Shown one piece after another: positions 1 through 8,319 of a stretch of 10,296 nucleotides of DNA (positions are counted from its first letter, which is position 1; each line of letters starts with the position of its first letter). The notes beneath the pieces are model-generated. The model was not told where the DNA came from, made no database searches, and saw nothing but the letters and a program-made list of their open reading frames with translations. The stretch comes from UKL13-2 sp043768625. GTDB taxonomy: Bacteria > Pseudomonadota > Gammaproteobacteria > Burkholderiales > Usitatibacteraceae. The position numbers and the translations under genes were made by a program. The stretch lies in assembly GCA_043768625.1 (NCBI GenBank), contig JAYVKG010000127.1, positions 1 through 10,296 of the forward strand. The letters are read 5' to 3'.

Positions 1-1289
1 CGAGTCACTTCGAAGCACCGATGACTACGCAGTTTCCGAAAGTTGATGGCACCGACGTTTATGCATTTAGAAGCTAACAACCCGCTCGCCAGGACTATGC
101 AACCCTGATTGCAAATTACATCCCTTTGCAGGATTCATACGGTGGCCCAAACCATTTCAAGATGGACCTAAGCGTAGTTTATGAAATTCACATCGACAAC
201 AACGGTGACACCCGCGAAGACCTGACGTTTCAATTTAAATTCAAGAACACGTCCAAAGAAATCGCGCTCAACATCGGTGGCAAGAACGTGGCAATTCGGT
301 TGAATAACGCGGCAGCCATTACCGACGTGAATTCAGCGGCATTCAATGTGCGTGAAACTTAATCGGTCAATCTGATTCGCGGCGCGTCGTTAGCCTGGTG
401 GCAGTGCCGGTCAATTATCGGCCGTTATCGGTGGGGCAACGGAATTCGACAAGCCGGTAGACAATATTGGTCTTAAGTCGATCCCCAACGATCCCGCGTA
501 TGCTGCCGAACATTTTTACAACGTTAATATTCCGGCTGTGCTGCACCCGGCCAGTGGTGTATGAAGCGCGGCAAGCCTTGCGCAATCTGGTCTCGTCGCC
601 AACGTTCCACTGGCACGGGCTATCCCCGATCGCAACCTCGTGCAAGTCTCGCGCCTTGGCATGCCGCTGGTCAACGAACTCGTCATCGGCCTCAAAGACA
701 AAGACAAGTTCAACATGCGCGAGCCTAAAGATGACGGCCAGTTCGCCAACTATGTGACCAACCCAACCTTGCCTGCCTTGCTAGAATTGTCGTTCGGTGC
801 CGATGGCGTTAAAGCCCGCAACTTTTCCCGCGTACCGATCTGGTGGCGGCATTGCTGACCGGTGTAGCCAGCTTGAACCAGCCCAAAAATGTGCAGGGCA
901 CGGAAATGCTGCGTTTGAACACGGCACTACCGTCCACGCCGAAAGGCGCACAAAATAGTCTGGGTGCAGCCGCCTGCTTTGTTAACGGCGCAATGACACT
1001 GAACAATGCAGGCTGCGATCCGGCCGGATTTCCCATCGGACGGCGTCCGGGCGATGATGTAGTAGACATTACGCGACGGATCGCGATGGGGTATCCGCTG
1101 CTGCCGGGTGCCACCAAGCCGGCAAGTGCCAGCCTGCCGTACACCAAAGGCAAACTGGCTGAAGACAGTCAGCTCGACAATGCCTTCCCTTATCTTCGCG
1201 CCCCGCTGCCGGGCTCGCCTAACGGCCAGAATGGAAAGGATGAGAATCCGGGCGAGTCTGCCGAACCCGAATCCGGTGTCAAGGACTAA
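1..1289 (+). pseudogene. DUF4331 family protein, degraded and partial at the left edge
   Basis: Fragments in three frames together read like a DUF4331 protein, an extracytoplasmic family of unknown function. Recognisable pieces, in family order, are SHFEAP and KVDGTDVYAF near the edge, YGGPNHFKMD and EIHIDNNGDTREDLTFQF (about 140-240), DKPVDNIGLKSIPND (about 448-492), QVSRLGMPLVNELVIGLKDK (about 643-702), then GRRPGDDVVDI and AFPYLRAPLPGSPN up to the TAA at 1287-1289. Reading is interrupted by TAA at 75-77 and 360-362, both where a tyrosine would be expected, by TGA at 562-564, and by frame changes between about 384 and 436, near 534-565 and near 836. From memory of the family, some 60-80 residues are missing between the NIP motif (about 526-534) and the QVSRLG motif, suggesting an internal deletion. 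The signal peptide would lie left of the window. Family assignment is firm; true decay rather than sequencing error is likely because stops, shifts and a deletion coexist. Confidence 0.85.
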
Positions 1290-1318
1290 TCGACGCCAGC
1301 CGGATATCATTGCATAAT
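1290..1318 (+). promoter_or_regulatory. candidate sigma-70 promoter for the TPR-HupE pair
   Basis: TCGACG (1290-1295) and CATAAT (1313-1318) are separated by 17 nt, matching the -35/-10 consensus at 4 of 6 and 5 of 6 positions. It lies directly after the DUF4331 pseudogene stop and would start transcription near 1325, about 80 nt before the TPR gene ATG and inside the hairpin that follows. This is a by-eye match only; such matches occur by chance. Confidence 0.3.
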
Positions 1319-1319
1319 T

Positions 1320-1358
1320 GGTGCTGGTCTGTCGGGGAAAAACCGACGGACCAGCGCC
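1320..1358 (+). promoter_or_regulatory. long hairpin in the leader of the TPR gene
   Basis: Left arm 1320-1335 and right arm 1343-1358 pair over 16 consecutive positions, with two G-U wobbles as RNA (none as a gap), around a 7-nt GGAAAAA loop. It sits between the DUF4331 remnant and the TPR gene. The next bases are TTGTCAGC, so the U-run of a classical intrinsic terminator is missing. It may be an old terminator of the DUF4331 gene, an attenuator or an mRNA-stabilising stem between cistrons. The structure is certain from the sequence; the role is not. Confidence 0.7.
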
Positions 1359-1404
1359 TTGTCAGCATAGATTTAACGCGATTTCAGATACCCCTTTTCG
1401 TGCG

Positions 1405-2616
1405 ATGGCTTTCACCAAACCCTCCATTATTGCGTTCCTGACCGCCGTCAGTTTCGCGATGTCCGCAGGCGCTGCACCGCGCGTGCCATCGACCGACGGC
1501 GAGGTACTCGAAAGGTTGCCGTCACGTGCCGGCGACGGCGCTGCCCGCACCGCGCGCGCCTTGAGAGATGCGCTGGCCCGCGATAGTAAAAACCTCAACG
1601 TCGCCGTGCAGGCGGCTCAACTGCACATTGCAAATGCCCGTCAGGACTCGGATCCGCGCCATTTGGGGCAGGCAGAAGCGGTATTGAGTCCGTGGTGGGG
1701 AGAAGCCTCGCCGCCACTTCCAGTATTAGTACTACGAGCCACCATTCGCCAAAGCGTGCATGAATTTGCCGCGGCCAGAGCCGACCTTGAGCAAGCAGTC
1801 AAACGCGATCCGAAAAATGGTCAGGCTTGGCTGACTTTGGCAACGATTCAGCAAGTCACCGGCGACCTCGCTGGTGCCGCCCGAAGCTGCAGTCAGCTTA
1901 GCGCCAACGCGATCCTGTTCATTTCTATCACCTGCCGTTCCGCGGTTGAGGCCGTTAACGGCCGCGCCGCTTTCGCCTATCAGCAACTCGGTATACTTCT
2001 TGAGCAGTCCGCCGGCATCTCGCCGGCTCTACGTTCCTGGGCTACCACGTTGCAGGCAGAAATTGCCCAGCGGCTCGGCAGGAACCGCGATGCTGATCGT
2101 CTGTTTCTTGCGTCGTTGGCGACCGACCGCAACGACGCCTACGCCGTTGCGGCCTACGCCGATTTCCTGCTCGACGAAAAGCGTGACGAAGCAGTACTGA
2201 AACTGATCCCGGCCGACACAAGGGCAGACAACCTGCTATTGCGGCGAGCGATCGCGGCCAAGCGCGCCAATGCCCCGGATGCAGCCTCCCTCATCGACCT
2301 CCTCCAGTCTCGATTCGACGCGGCCCATGCGCGCGGCAGCCGTGTTCACCTGCGCGAAGAAGCCCGCTTTGAATTGCAGTTGCTCAATCATCCCGCCACC
2401 GCGCTAAAACTCGCGCAAGAAAACTGGCAGGTGCAAAAAGAGCCTGCCGACGTGCGAATACTGCTTGAATCGGCTGTCGCCAACGCAGATGCGAGTGCGG
2501 CAACGGAAGCGGTGCGCTGGTTGCGCGCATCCGGCCTCGAAGACGTATCACTTCGCAAGCTGATGGCGGCGCTCGGTAAGCCGGTGGTTAATGCCAAAAA
2601 ATCAGGTGCCGCTTGA
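1405..2616 (+). CDS. secreted TPR-type protein, partner of DUF4331/HupE locus
   Basis: An intact 403-residue protein. I chose ATG 1405 because a good signal peptide follows at once (basic start, hydrophobic stretch about 8-20, SAGAA near residue 24 as a likely cleavage site). The reading frame is open farther upstream to TTG 1318, but that would lie in the 1320-1358 hairpin and place the hydrophobic segment internally. No clear Shine-Dalgarno precedes ATG 1405. The mature part is alanine-rich and helical; residues about 105-170 read as tetratricopeptide-like helix pairs (for example AVKRDPKNGQAWLTLATIQQ), with further repeat-like helices to about 260. Such repeats usually bind other proteins, here presumably in the periplasm. 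The stop overlaps the HupE start (TGATG), so the two are co-translated. Specific function unknown; a role with DUF4331 and HupE is inferred from gene order. Confidence 0.85.
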   Translation: MAFTKPSIIAFLTAVSFAMSAGAAPRVPSTDGEVLERLPSRAGDGAARTARALRDALARDSKNLNVAVQAAQLHIANARQDSDPRHLGQAEAVLSPWWGEASPPLPVLVLRATIRQSVHEFAAARADLEQAVKRDPKNGQAWLTLATIQQVTGDLAGAARSCSQLSANAILFISITCRSAVEAVNGRAAFAYQQLGILLEQSAGISPALRSWATTLQAEIAQRLGRNRDADRLFLASLATDRNDAYAVAAYADFLLDEKRDEAVLKLIPADTRADNLLLRRAIAAKRANAPDAASLIDLLQSRFDAAHARGSRVHLREEARFELQLLNHPATALKLAQENWQVQKEPADVRILLESAVANADASAATEAVRWLRASGLEDVSLRKLMAALGKPVVNAKKSGAA

Positions 2617-3818
2617 TGGCACGGCGCCTTGTCGGATACATTCTGGCCGCGTGCGCGATCGCCGTTGTATGCATCTCAATGCCGACACGCGCGCACAAAC
2701 CCAGCGACAGTTATCTCACTTTAAGAGCCGAACGCGGTGTGGTATCGGGCCAGTGGGATATCGCGCTGCGCGATCTGGATCTGGCTGTTGGACTGGACAA
2801 CGATGGCGACGGCATTATTACTTGGGGAGAAGTTAGAACAAAGCGCGATGCCATATCACGCTACGCATCAAGTCACCTCTCGCTGGCAACTGCCGCTCCA
2901 TGCAACTTAAACATTGTCAATTTGCAGATTGATGAACATACCGATGGAGCCTATGCGGTGCTGGGGCTCGCGGGCACCTGCGCCAGTATCGCCGGTCCAC
3001 TCACCGTTGGCTATCGATTGCTGTTCGATTTGGATGCGCAGCATCGCGGCTTACTGAAGCTGGAATCCGGCGGACAAACGACCACCGCAATTTTTGCGAC
3101 GACTTCCCGCAGCCAGCAGTTTGCCGTGCTGGCCCCTGCCTTACCGAACGATGGGGTAGCAATTGCATCATCATCCGCCGCAACCGTGCCGGCGACATTT
3201 GCTTTCGCAACGCTGGTCGCATTTATAAAAGATGGTGTGAAACACATTGCTTCGGGCTTCGACCACATCCTATTTCTGCTGGCGCTATTGCTACCGGCGG
3301 TGATGCTGCGGGAAAATAATTTTTGGCATCCGGCTGCCGCACTGCGACCGACGCTCCTGCACGTAACCGGCATCGTTACCGCCTTCACGCTCGCCCACTC
3401 AATCACCCTGTCGCTGGCGGTGCTTGGTGTTGTCAATGTGCCATCGCGGTGGGTAGAGTCGCTGATCGCCGCCTCAGTGGTCGCCACAGCATTGGACAAT
3501 GTTATTGCCTTCCTGCCACGTCAACGATGGCTAGTCGCATTTGTTTTCGGTTTGCTGCACGGACTTGGGTTCGCCAGCGTCTTGCTGGATCTTGGTTTGC
3601 CGGCCACGTCGCTCGCGATCTCCTTGTTTGGCTTTAATCTCGGCGTGGAAATCGGCCAATTGCTGCTGGTACTCGCCATTGTGCCGCTTGCCTACCGGGT
3701 ACGCGCGACGCGCGCTTATCGCCTTTTGGCCATCGGTGTCGGCTCGTGCGCCATTGTCGTGGTCGCAACTGGCTGGTTTGTTGAGCGCGCGTTCAAACTT
3801 GAATTCATGCCCTTCTAG
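2616..3818 (+). CDS. HupE/UreJ_2-family membrane protein with EF-hand loop
   Basis: An intact 400-residue protein. ATG 2616 overlaps the upstream TGA and has AGGTG (2604-2608) at good spacing; TTG 2613 is an alternative. An N-terminal hydrophobic segment (about 5-22, ending in TRAHKP) looks like a signal peptide. Residues about 27-190 form an extracytoplasmic domain holding a canonical EF-hand loop, DNDGDGIITWGE (61-72), with acidic residues at loop positions 1, 3, 5 and 12. The C-terminal half has about six to seven membrane segments with hallmarks of the HupE/UreJ_2 group: HIASGFDHILFLLALLL (210-226), LAHSITLSLAVLG (259-271), FGLLHGLGFASVL (311-323) and FNLGVEIGQL (340-349). The conserved H210, D216, H217, H261, H315 and E345 could bind metal. 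HupE/UreJ relatives are linked to nickel or other metal transport, but the substrate of this subgroup is not established and no hydrogenase or urease genes are in view. Confidence 0.88.
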   Translation: MARRLVGYILAACAIAVVCISMPTRAHKPSDSYLTLRAERGVVSGQWDIALRDLDLAVGLDNDGDGIITWGEVRTKRDAISRYASSHLSLATAAPCNLNIVNLQIDEHTDGAYAVLGLAGTCASIAGPLTVGYRLLFDLDAQHRGLLKLESGGQTTTAIFATTSRSQQFAVLAPALPNDGVAIASSSAATVPATFAFATLVAFIKDGVKHIASGFDHILFLLALLLPAVMLRENNFWHPAAALRPTLLHVTGIVTAFTLAHSITLSLAVLGVVNVPSRWVESLIAASVVATALDNVIAFLPRQRWLVAFVFGLLHGLGFASVLLDLGLPATSLAISLFGFNLGVEIGQLLLVLAIVPLAYRVRATRAYRLLAIGVGSCAIVVVATGWFVERAFKLEFMPF

Positions 3819-3906
3819 AAACCAAACAGACACAGGCAACCATTCCGAAATCGTCACAATTATTTCACCCGTTTTTTAACCCTCAATTACACTCCGGAAG
3901 CACGTC

Positions 3907-4546
3907 ATTTAAAAGCATCACTTAACCGTTGCCATTGTCACAGCAGGAATCACGCTGAGCTGCTCGGCAGCTCAAGCTCAAGGGTACGTGGGGCAACCAC
4001 CGGCCAGTCAAAGCAAAACTGAACGCCAACAGCCTGCCGAACCAGTTTCTGGACTTCGGTTTCACTAACGCCAGTACCTCGGTCGACAGGACCGACACCG
4101 CCTATCGCGTCTCTGGCGGCTACAAACTCAATAGTGACTTTGCCGTCGAGGCTGGGTACGCTAATTTGGCCCGCTTCGGCAGCCGCTCGGTGGTGATTCC
4201 TGGCGGTAGCTTCGGCGCTCGCGTCAATTCAAGAGGCTTCGATGTGAGTGGCATCGCGATGTATCCGATCACCGATGCGGCCGCGGTATTTACCCGCGTC
4301 GGCGCATTCAATGGCGAAACCAAAACATTGTCCAACTCGACTGGTTCCGTTATGATTTTCAGCAGTGTCAAGGAGGAGACTTAAAAAAAGACCAGCGCTG
4401 TGCATGCGCTAGGTGCAGCCCTTAATTTGGCGCCGCAGCTGGCATTGCGAGCAGAAGCTTCGCGTATGCAAAAGGTGGCGCGGTATCTTTCCGGCAATGA
4501 GCTCGGCGTCAATTTTTATTCGGCCGGCCTGATTTGTAAATTTTGA
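3907..4546 (+). pseudogene. OmpA-like/opacity-type outer-membrane beta-barrel protein, degraded
   Basis: A disabled small outer-membrane protein. A GGAAG (3896-3900) precedes ATTTAAAAGC where ATGAAAAGC would be expected, so the start codon seems lost. A signal-peptide reading (LTVAIVTAGITLSCSAAQAQ, from 3922) leads to GYVG; the barrel then continues as ATTGQSK (from 3993) and KLNANSLPNQFLDFG (from 4016), which requires two frame changes. The long central frame (AYRVSGGYKLNSDFAVEAGY, then DVSGIAMYPITDAAAVFTRV) is typical of 8-stranded barrels. TAA at 4382-4384 interrupts it; the same frame resumes with ALGAALNLAPQLALRAEASR and ends at TGA 4544-4546, the final residue being the phenylalanine normal for barrel assembly. 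The total matches a barrel of about 200 residues. The exact subfamily cannot be told, and the substrate or role is unknown. Confidence 0.78.
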
Positions 4547-4581
4547 TTTTTGACGCGACAGCGAGATAAACTCTAGCATCG

Positions 4582-4619
4582 GCGCGGCTTTTGTGGCACT
4601 TGTGCGCCAAGAGCCGCGC
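4582..4619. terminator. hairpin between convergent genes, possible terminator
   Basis: Arms 4582-4593 and 4608-4619 pair over 12 positions (one G-U wobble, GC-rich at the base) around a 14-nt loop. It lies 36 nt past the barrel pseudogene stop and about 120 nt past the stop of the oppositely oriented oxidoreductase gene. Neither side has a clear T-run, so rho-independent termination is only suggested. The rest of the 4547-4737 gap shows nothing else convincing. Confidence 0.4.
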
Positions 4620-4737
4620 TGGTCATAGACTTCATTTATAAAAGTAGCGTATTTTAAACTGGTGACGGCTAGTGCGAAATGCCAACCGACAACTGTTATT
4701 TCGACCGAAACGACGACTGCCAGGAATGCAAAAAAGG

Positions 4738-7700
4738 CTAAGCCGCGATTTTCACCCGAATTTCTTTCAGTCCGCCGATCACCGGGTGCCGAAATTTTTC
4801 AATCAAGTCCGCTTCACGCTGCTTGGCGTCCACGACATGCTGGAGCTTCACATGGCCAAAGCCGCGGATATGTTCCGGTATCGAGGCAATATCGGTGGCG
4901 ATATCGTAATTTTGTGCAGATAAATTGCCTAAAATTTCTGTCAGAATTTTTTCGTAATCCTCGATCAACTGTCGCTCCATCTTGCGTTCTTCCGAGTAGC
5001 CAAAGAGATCAAACGCCGTGCCGCGCAAACCTTTGAATTTTGCAATCAAGCCAAACGCCGTCATCATCCACGGACCAAAAACTTTCTTGCGTGCTTCACC
5101 CGTCACCGCATCGATATCGCTCATGATCGGCGGCGCCAGGTGGAAGGTTAATTTGTAATCACCTTCAAATTTTTCAGCCACGCGTTTCACGAAATCGCCA
5201 TCGGCATACAGGCGCGCCACTTCGTATTCATCCTTGTATGCCAGCAGCTTGAAGTAGTAGCGCGCGACCGCAGCCGACAGCGCTTTTTTGCCGGGAAATT
5301 TTTCTGCTTCCATTGCCCGTACTTTTGCAACCAGCGACTGGTAGCGCTTGGCATAGGCCGCATCTTGATAAGCGGTGAGGTATTTTTTGCGACGGTCGAC
5401 CATTTCCTCGATCGACTGCGACATACGTTGCGATTCTGGTTTGGCATCCGGCGGCAATGCAATTTTTTGCAGGGAATGTAAATCAACCGCAGCGCGCCGC
5501 CCCCATTCGAACGCCTGCTTGTTTTTCTCAACCGCCTGACCGTTCAGTTCAATGGCGCGCATGATGGACGCGTGGCCCAGCGGAATCAAGCCCTTCTGCC
5601 ACGCATACCCCATGATGAACGGGTTGGTGAAAATCGCGTCACCCATTAATGCGGTGGCCAGCGCGGTTGCATCGATAAAATCGACCGCGCTGTTGCCTAC
5701 ATTTTCCCCCATCGCCTCCCGCAGGGCGTCCTGCATTTCCGTGACGGGAATATGCAGGTCCGGGTTTTTGGTGAATTCACTGGTGGTGGCGACATCGCTG
5801 TTGACCACACCGCGCGTCTTGCCCGCCTGCATTTTGGCAATCGCTTCGTCCGAAGTGGAGACAATCATGTCGCAACCAAGCACCGCATCCGCTTCGCCGG
5901 CGGCAATTCGAACGGCGTGAATCTGGTCCGGCTTTTGCGCAATCCGCACGTGCGTATAAACACTGCCGCCTTTCTGCGCAAGGCCCGTCATATCAAGTAC
6001 CGCGATGCCTAAGCCTTCGAGGTGCCCCGCCATGCCGAGCAAGGCGCCGATAGTCACCACACCTGTACCGCCAACGCCAGTCACCAGAATGCCATAGGGC
6101 ACGTCCAGTGCTGGCAGGATGGGCTCGGGAAGTGCCACCAGCACCTGCGAAATCAACGGTTTTTTCTTTCGCAGCTGACCACCTTCCACCGTGACGAAGC
6201 TCGGACAGAAACCTTTCACGCAGGAATAATCCTTGTTGCAGGAGCTTTGGTCGATGCTGCGCTTACGGCCGAATTCAGTTTCAACGGGGGATACGGAAAC
6301 GCAATTGGATTTTTTCCCGCAATCGCCGCAGCCTTCGCACACCAATTCATTAATCACCACGCGTTTGGCCGGATCGGGATAGCTGCCGCGCTTGCGGCGA
6401 CGACGTTTTTCGGCTGCGCAGGTCTGGTCGTAAATCATCACCGTTGTGCCGGGCGTATCACGCAGCTCGCGTTGTACGGCATCCAGTTCGTCGCGGTGAA
6501 ACACGGTCACACCTGGTGCGAAGTTCGTCTCACCGTCGTATTTTTCGGGTTCATCCGTAACCACAACAATTTTGCCCGCGCCTTCTGACGCCACCTGATG
6601 GGTAATCATCGGCACCGTCAACGGACCATCGACCGGCTGGCCACCGGTCATGGCCACGGCGTCATTAAATAAAATTTTGTAAGTGATATTGACCTTGGCA
6701 GCAATGGCCGCGCGAATCGCCAGCAAACCCGAGTGGTAATAAGTACCGTCGCCAAGATTGGCGAAAATATGTCTGGTCTCGGTAAATGGCTGAATGCCGA
6801 TCCACGGCACCCCTTCACCCCCCATTTGCGTAAATGTCATCGTCTGTTCGGGGCGAATCCAGGTCGCCATGTAGTGACAGCCGATGCCGGCCAGTGCTTT
6901 GGATCCCGTCGGCACCACGGTACTGGTGTTGTGCGGGCAACCTGCACAAAAAGTCGGGACGCGTATGGCCCTGGCGCGCGGACGTTCCAGCGCAGCTTCT
7001 TTGTCCGCAATAAACTTGACCCGTGCTTCGACAATTTTTGACGTATAAAACTTGGCGATGCGTTTGGCGATCACCCGTGCAATCATCGCCGGCGTTAGTT
7101 CGCCTGCCGACGGCAGTAACCATGCCGCACGTGACATTTCCCATTCACCGTGTTCGTCGTATTTGCCGATCACGCGCGGGCGCACATCGTCGCGCCAGTT
7201 GTAGAGCTGCTCTTTCATCTGGTACTCGATGAGCTGGCGCTTTTCTTCGACCACCAAAATTTCATCAAGGCCCATAGCGAATTCACGCAGTCCGGTGGGC
7301 TCGAGCGGCCACGGCATGCCGACTTTCATCAGGCGTATGCCAATTTCTGCGGCGTGGCGTTCGTCAATCCCCAGGTCTTCCAGTGCCTGCAGTGTGTCGA
7401 GGTAGCTTTTCCCGGAAGCAATAATGCCAAGTCGCGGCTTGTCGCAATCGATGGTAACGCGATTGAGTTTGTTGACGCGGCAATACGCAAGTGCCGCATA
7501 AATCTTATCGTGCTGAAGGCGCAATTCCTGCTCCAGCGGCGCATCCGGCCAGCGCAACGACAGGCCTTTTTCAGGCATCGGAAAATCTTCTGGCAGAACA
7601 ATCCTTGGGTTGGCCGGGTCGATCAATACCGAAGCCGATGCATCAACCGTATCAGAGATGCATTTGAAAGCGACGTACAGGCCGGAATAGCGCGACATCG

Positions 7701-8319
7701 CGAAACCGTGCAGGCCCAGATCGAGTATTTCCTGCACACCGGTCGGATATAACACCGGAATCATCGCCGCATCAAAAATATGTTCCGACTGGTGCGGCAG
7801 CGTCGAGGACTTGCAGGCGTGATCGTCAGCCGCCACCAGTAATACCCCGCCGTATTTTGATGAACCCGCAGCATTGGCGTGCTTGAACACGTCGCCGGAA
7901 CGATCCACACCCGGACCTTTGCCGTACCAGATGCCGAACACGCCGTCATACTTGGCGCCTTCAAACAACCCCACCTGCTGCGAGCCCCACACGGCGGTGG
8001 CGGCCAGCTCTTCATTTACACCAGGCGTAAAGAAGATGTGATTTTTTTTGAGGAATTTTTCAGCCTTCCACAGCGCCTGATCGTATCCGCCCAGTGGCGA
8101 GCCGCGATATCCGGAAATGAAGCCCGCCGTATTGAGCCCGGCCGCGAGATCCCGCTGGCGCTGCATCATCGGTAATCGCACCAAGGCCTGCGTGCCGTTC
8201 ATGAAGGCACGACCGTGGGCCAGTGCATATTTGTCGTCGAGTGTGATGGTGGAAAATGGGCTCGATGCGACGGGAACGTCGGACGACGCTCTGGCAGTGT
8301 TGGCAACGACGGCGGACAT
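4738..8319 (-). CDS. fused indolepyruvate ferredoxin oxidoreductase family protein
   Basis: An intact 1193-residue enzyme of the 2-oxoacid:ferredoxin oxidoreductase superfamily, in the aerobic proteobacterial form that fuses IorA-like and IorB-like parts. Members convert aryl pyruvates such as indolepyruvate to aryl-acetyl-CoA and CO2, passing electrons to ferredoxin or a similar acceptor; the substrate here is inferred. Start ATG 8319 is fixed by GAGGAG five bases upstream. Visible parts are an N-terminal pyrimidine-binding-type domain (about 30-400), CAGCPH (458-463), the TPP/magnesium motif GDGTYYHS (523-530) with N552 and AMTGGQP (556-562), a cysteine cluster (C661, C664, C667, C673, C694, C700, C705) for iron-sulfur binding, the gamma-type domain with GVGGTG (748-753), and a C-terminal region (about 950-1193) matching the family's own extra domain. 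Cytoplasmic, no membrane segments. It appears to be transcribed alone; no ferredoxin or regulator gene adjoins it. Confidence 0.95.
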   Translation of the reverse strand: MSAVVANTARASSDVPVASSPFSTITLDDKYALAHGRAFMNGTQALVRLPMMQRQRDLAAGLNTAGFISGYRGSPLGGYDQALWKAEKFLKKNHIFFTPGVNEELAATAVWGSQQVGLFEGAKYDGVFGIWYGKGPGVDRSGDVFKHANAAGSSKYGGVLLVAADDHACKSSTLPHQSEHIFDAAMIPVLYPTGVQEILDLGLHGFAMSRYSGLYVAFKCISDTVDASASVLIDPANPRIVLPEDFPMPEKGLSLRWPDAPLEQELRLQHDKIYAALAYCRVNKLNRVTIDCDKPRLGIIASGKSYLDTLQALEDLGIDERHAAEIGIRLMKVGMPWPLEPTGLREFAMGLDEILVVEEKRQLIEYQMKEQLYNWRDDVRPRVIGKYDEHGEWEMSRAAWLLPSAGELTPAMIARVIAKRIAKFYTSKIVEARVKFIADKEAALERPRARAIRVPTFCAGCPHNTSTVVPTGSKALAGIGCHYMATWIRPEQTMTFTQMGGEGVPWIGIQPFTETRHIFANLGDGTYYHSGLLAIRAAIAAKVNITYKILFNDAVAMTGGQPVDGPLTVPMITHQVASEGAGKIVVVTDEPEKYDGETNFAPGVTVFHRDELDAVQRELRDTPGTTVMIYDQTCAAEKRRRRKRGSYPDPAKRVVINELVCEGCGDCGKKSNCVSVSPVETEFGRKRSIDQSSCNKDYSCVKGFCPSFVTVEGGQLRKKKPLISQVLVALPEPILPALDVPYGILVTGVGGTGVVTIGALLGMAGHLEGLGIAVLDMTGLAQKGGSVYTHVRIAQKPDQIHAVRIAAGEADAVLGCDMIVSTSDEAIAKMQAGKTRGVVNSDVATTSEFTKNPDLHIPVTEMQDALREAMGENVGNSAVDFIDATALATALMGDAIFTNPFIMGYAWQKGLIPLGHASIMRAIELNGQAVEKNKQAFEWGRRAAVDLHSLQKIALPPDAKPESQRMSQSIEEMVDRRKKYLTAYQDAAYAKRYQSLVAKVRAMEAEKFPGKKALSAAVARYYFKLLAYKDEYEVARLYADGDFVKRVAEKFEGDYKLTFHLAPPIMSDIDAVTGEARKKVFGPWMMTAFGLIAKFKGLRGTAFDLFGYSEERKMERQLIEDYEKILTEILGNLSAQNYDIATDIASIPEHIRGFGHVKLQHVVDAKQREADLIEKFRHPVIGGLKEIRVKIAA

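Noticed and set aside
1318..1404. Upstream extension of the TPR gene to TTG 1318.
   Set aside because: It would start on the edge of a strong hairpin, adds 29 residues without family features, and would bury the clear signal peptide that begins at ATG 1405.
75..4384. Three interrupting stops at 75, 360 and 4382 are all TAA, two of them in place of tyrosine, which could suggest TAA recoding.
   Set aside because: Both genes also carry frame changes, a TGA interrupts at 562, and the DUF4331 frame itself ends in TAA at the expected point. Simple gene decay explains this better than a changed code.
6022..6588. 188-codon open frame on the + strand inside the oxidoreductase gene.
   Set aside because: It is antisense to the conserved Fe-S and TPP segments of a clearly real gene, is rich in His, Ala and Phe as antisense frames often are, and has no family resemblance.
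8045..8056. Run of eight T (A8 on the coding strand) within the oxidoreductase gene as a possible slippage or phase-variation site.
   Set aside because: The frame is intact across it (residues KKN), the run is a single short tract, and housekeeping-type enzymes of this sort are not usual phase-variable targets.
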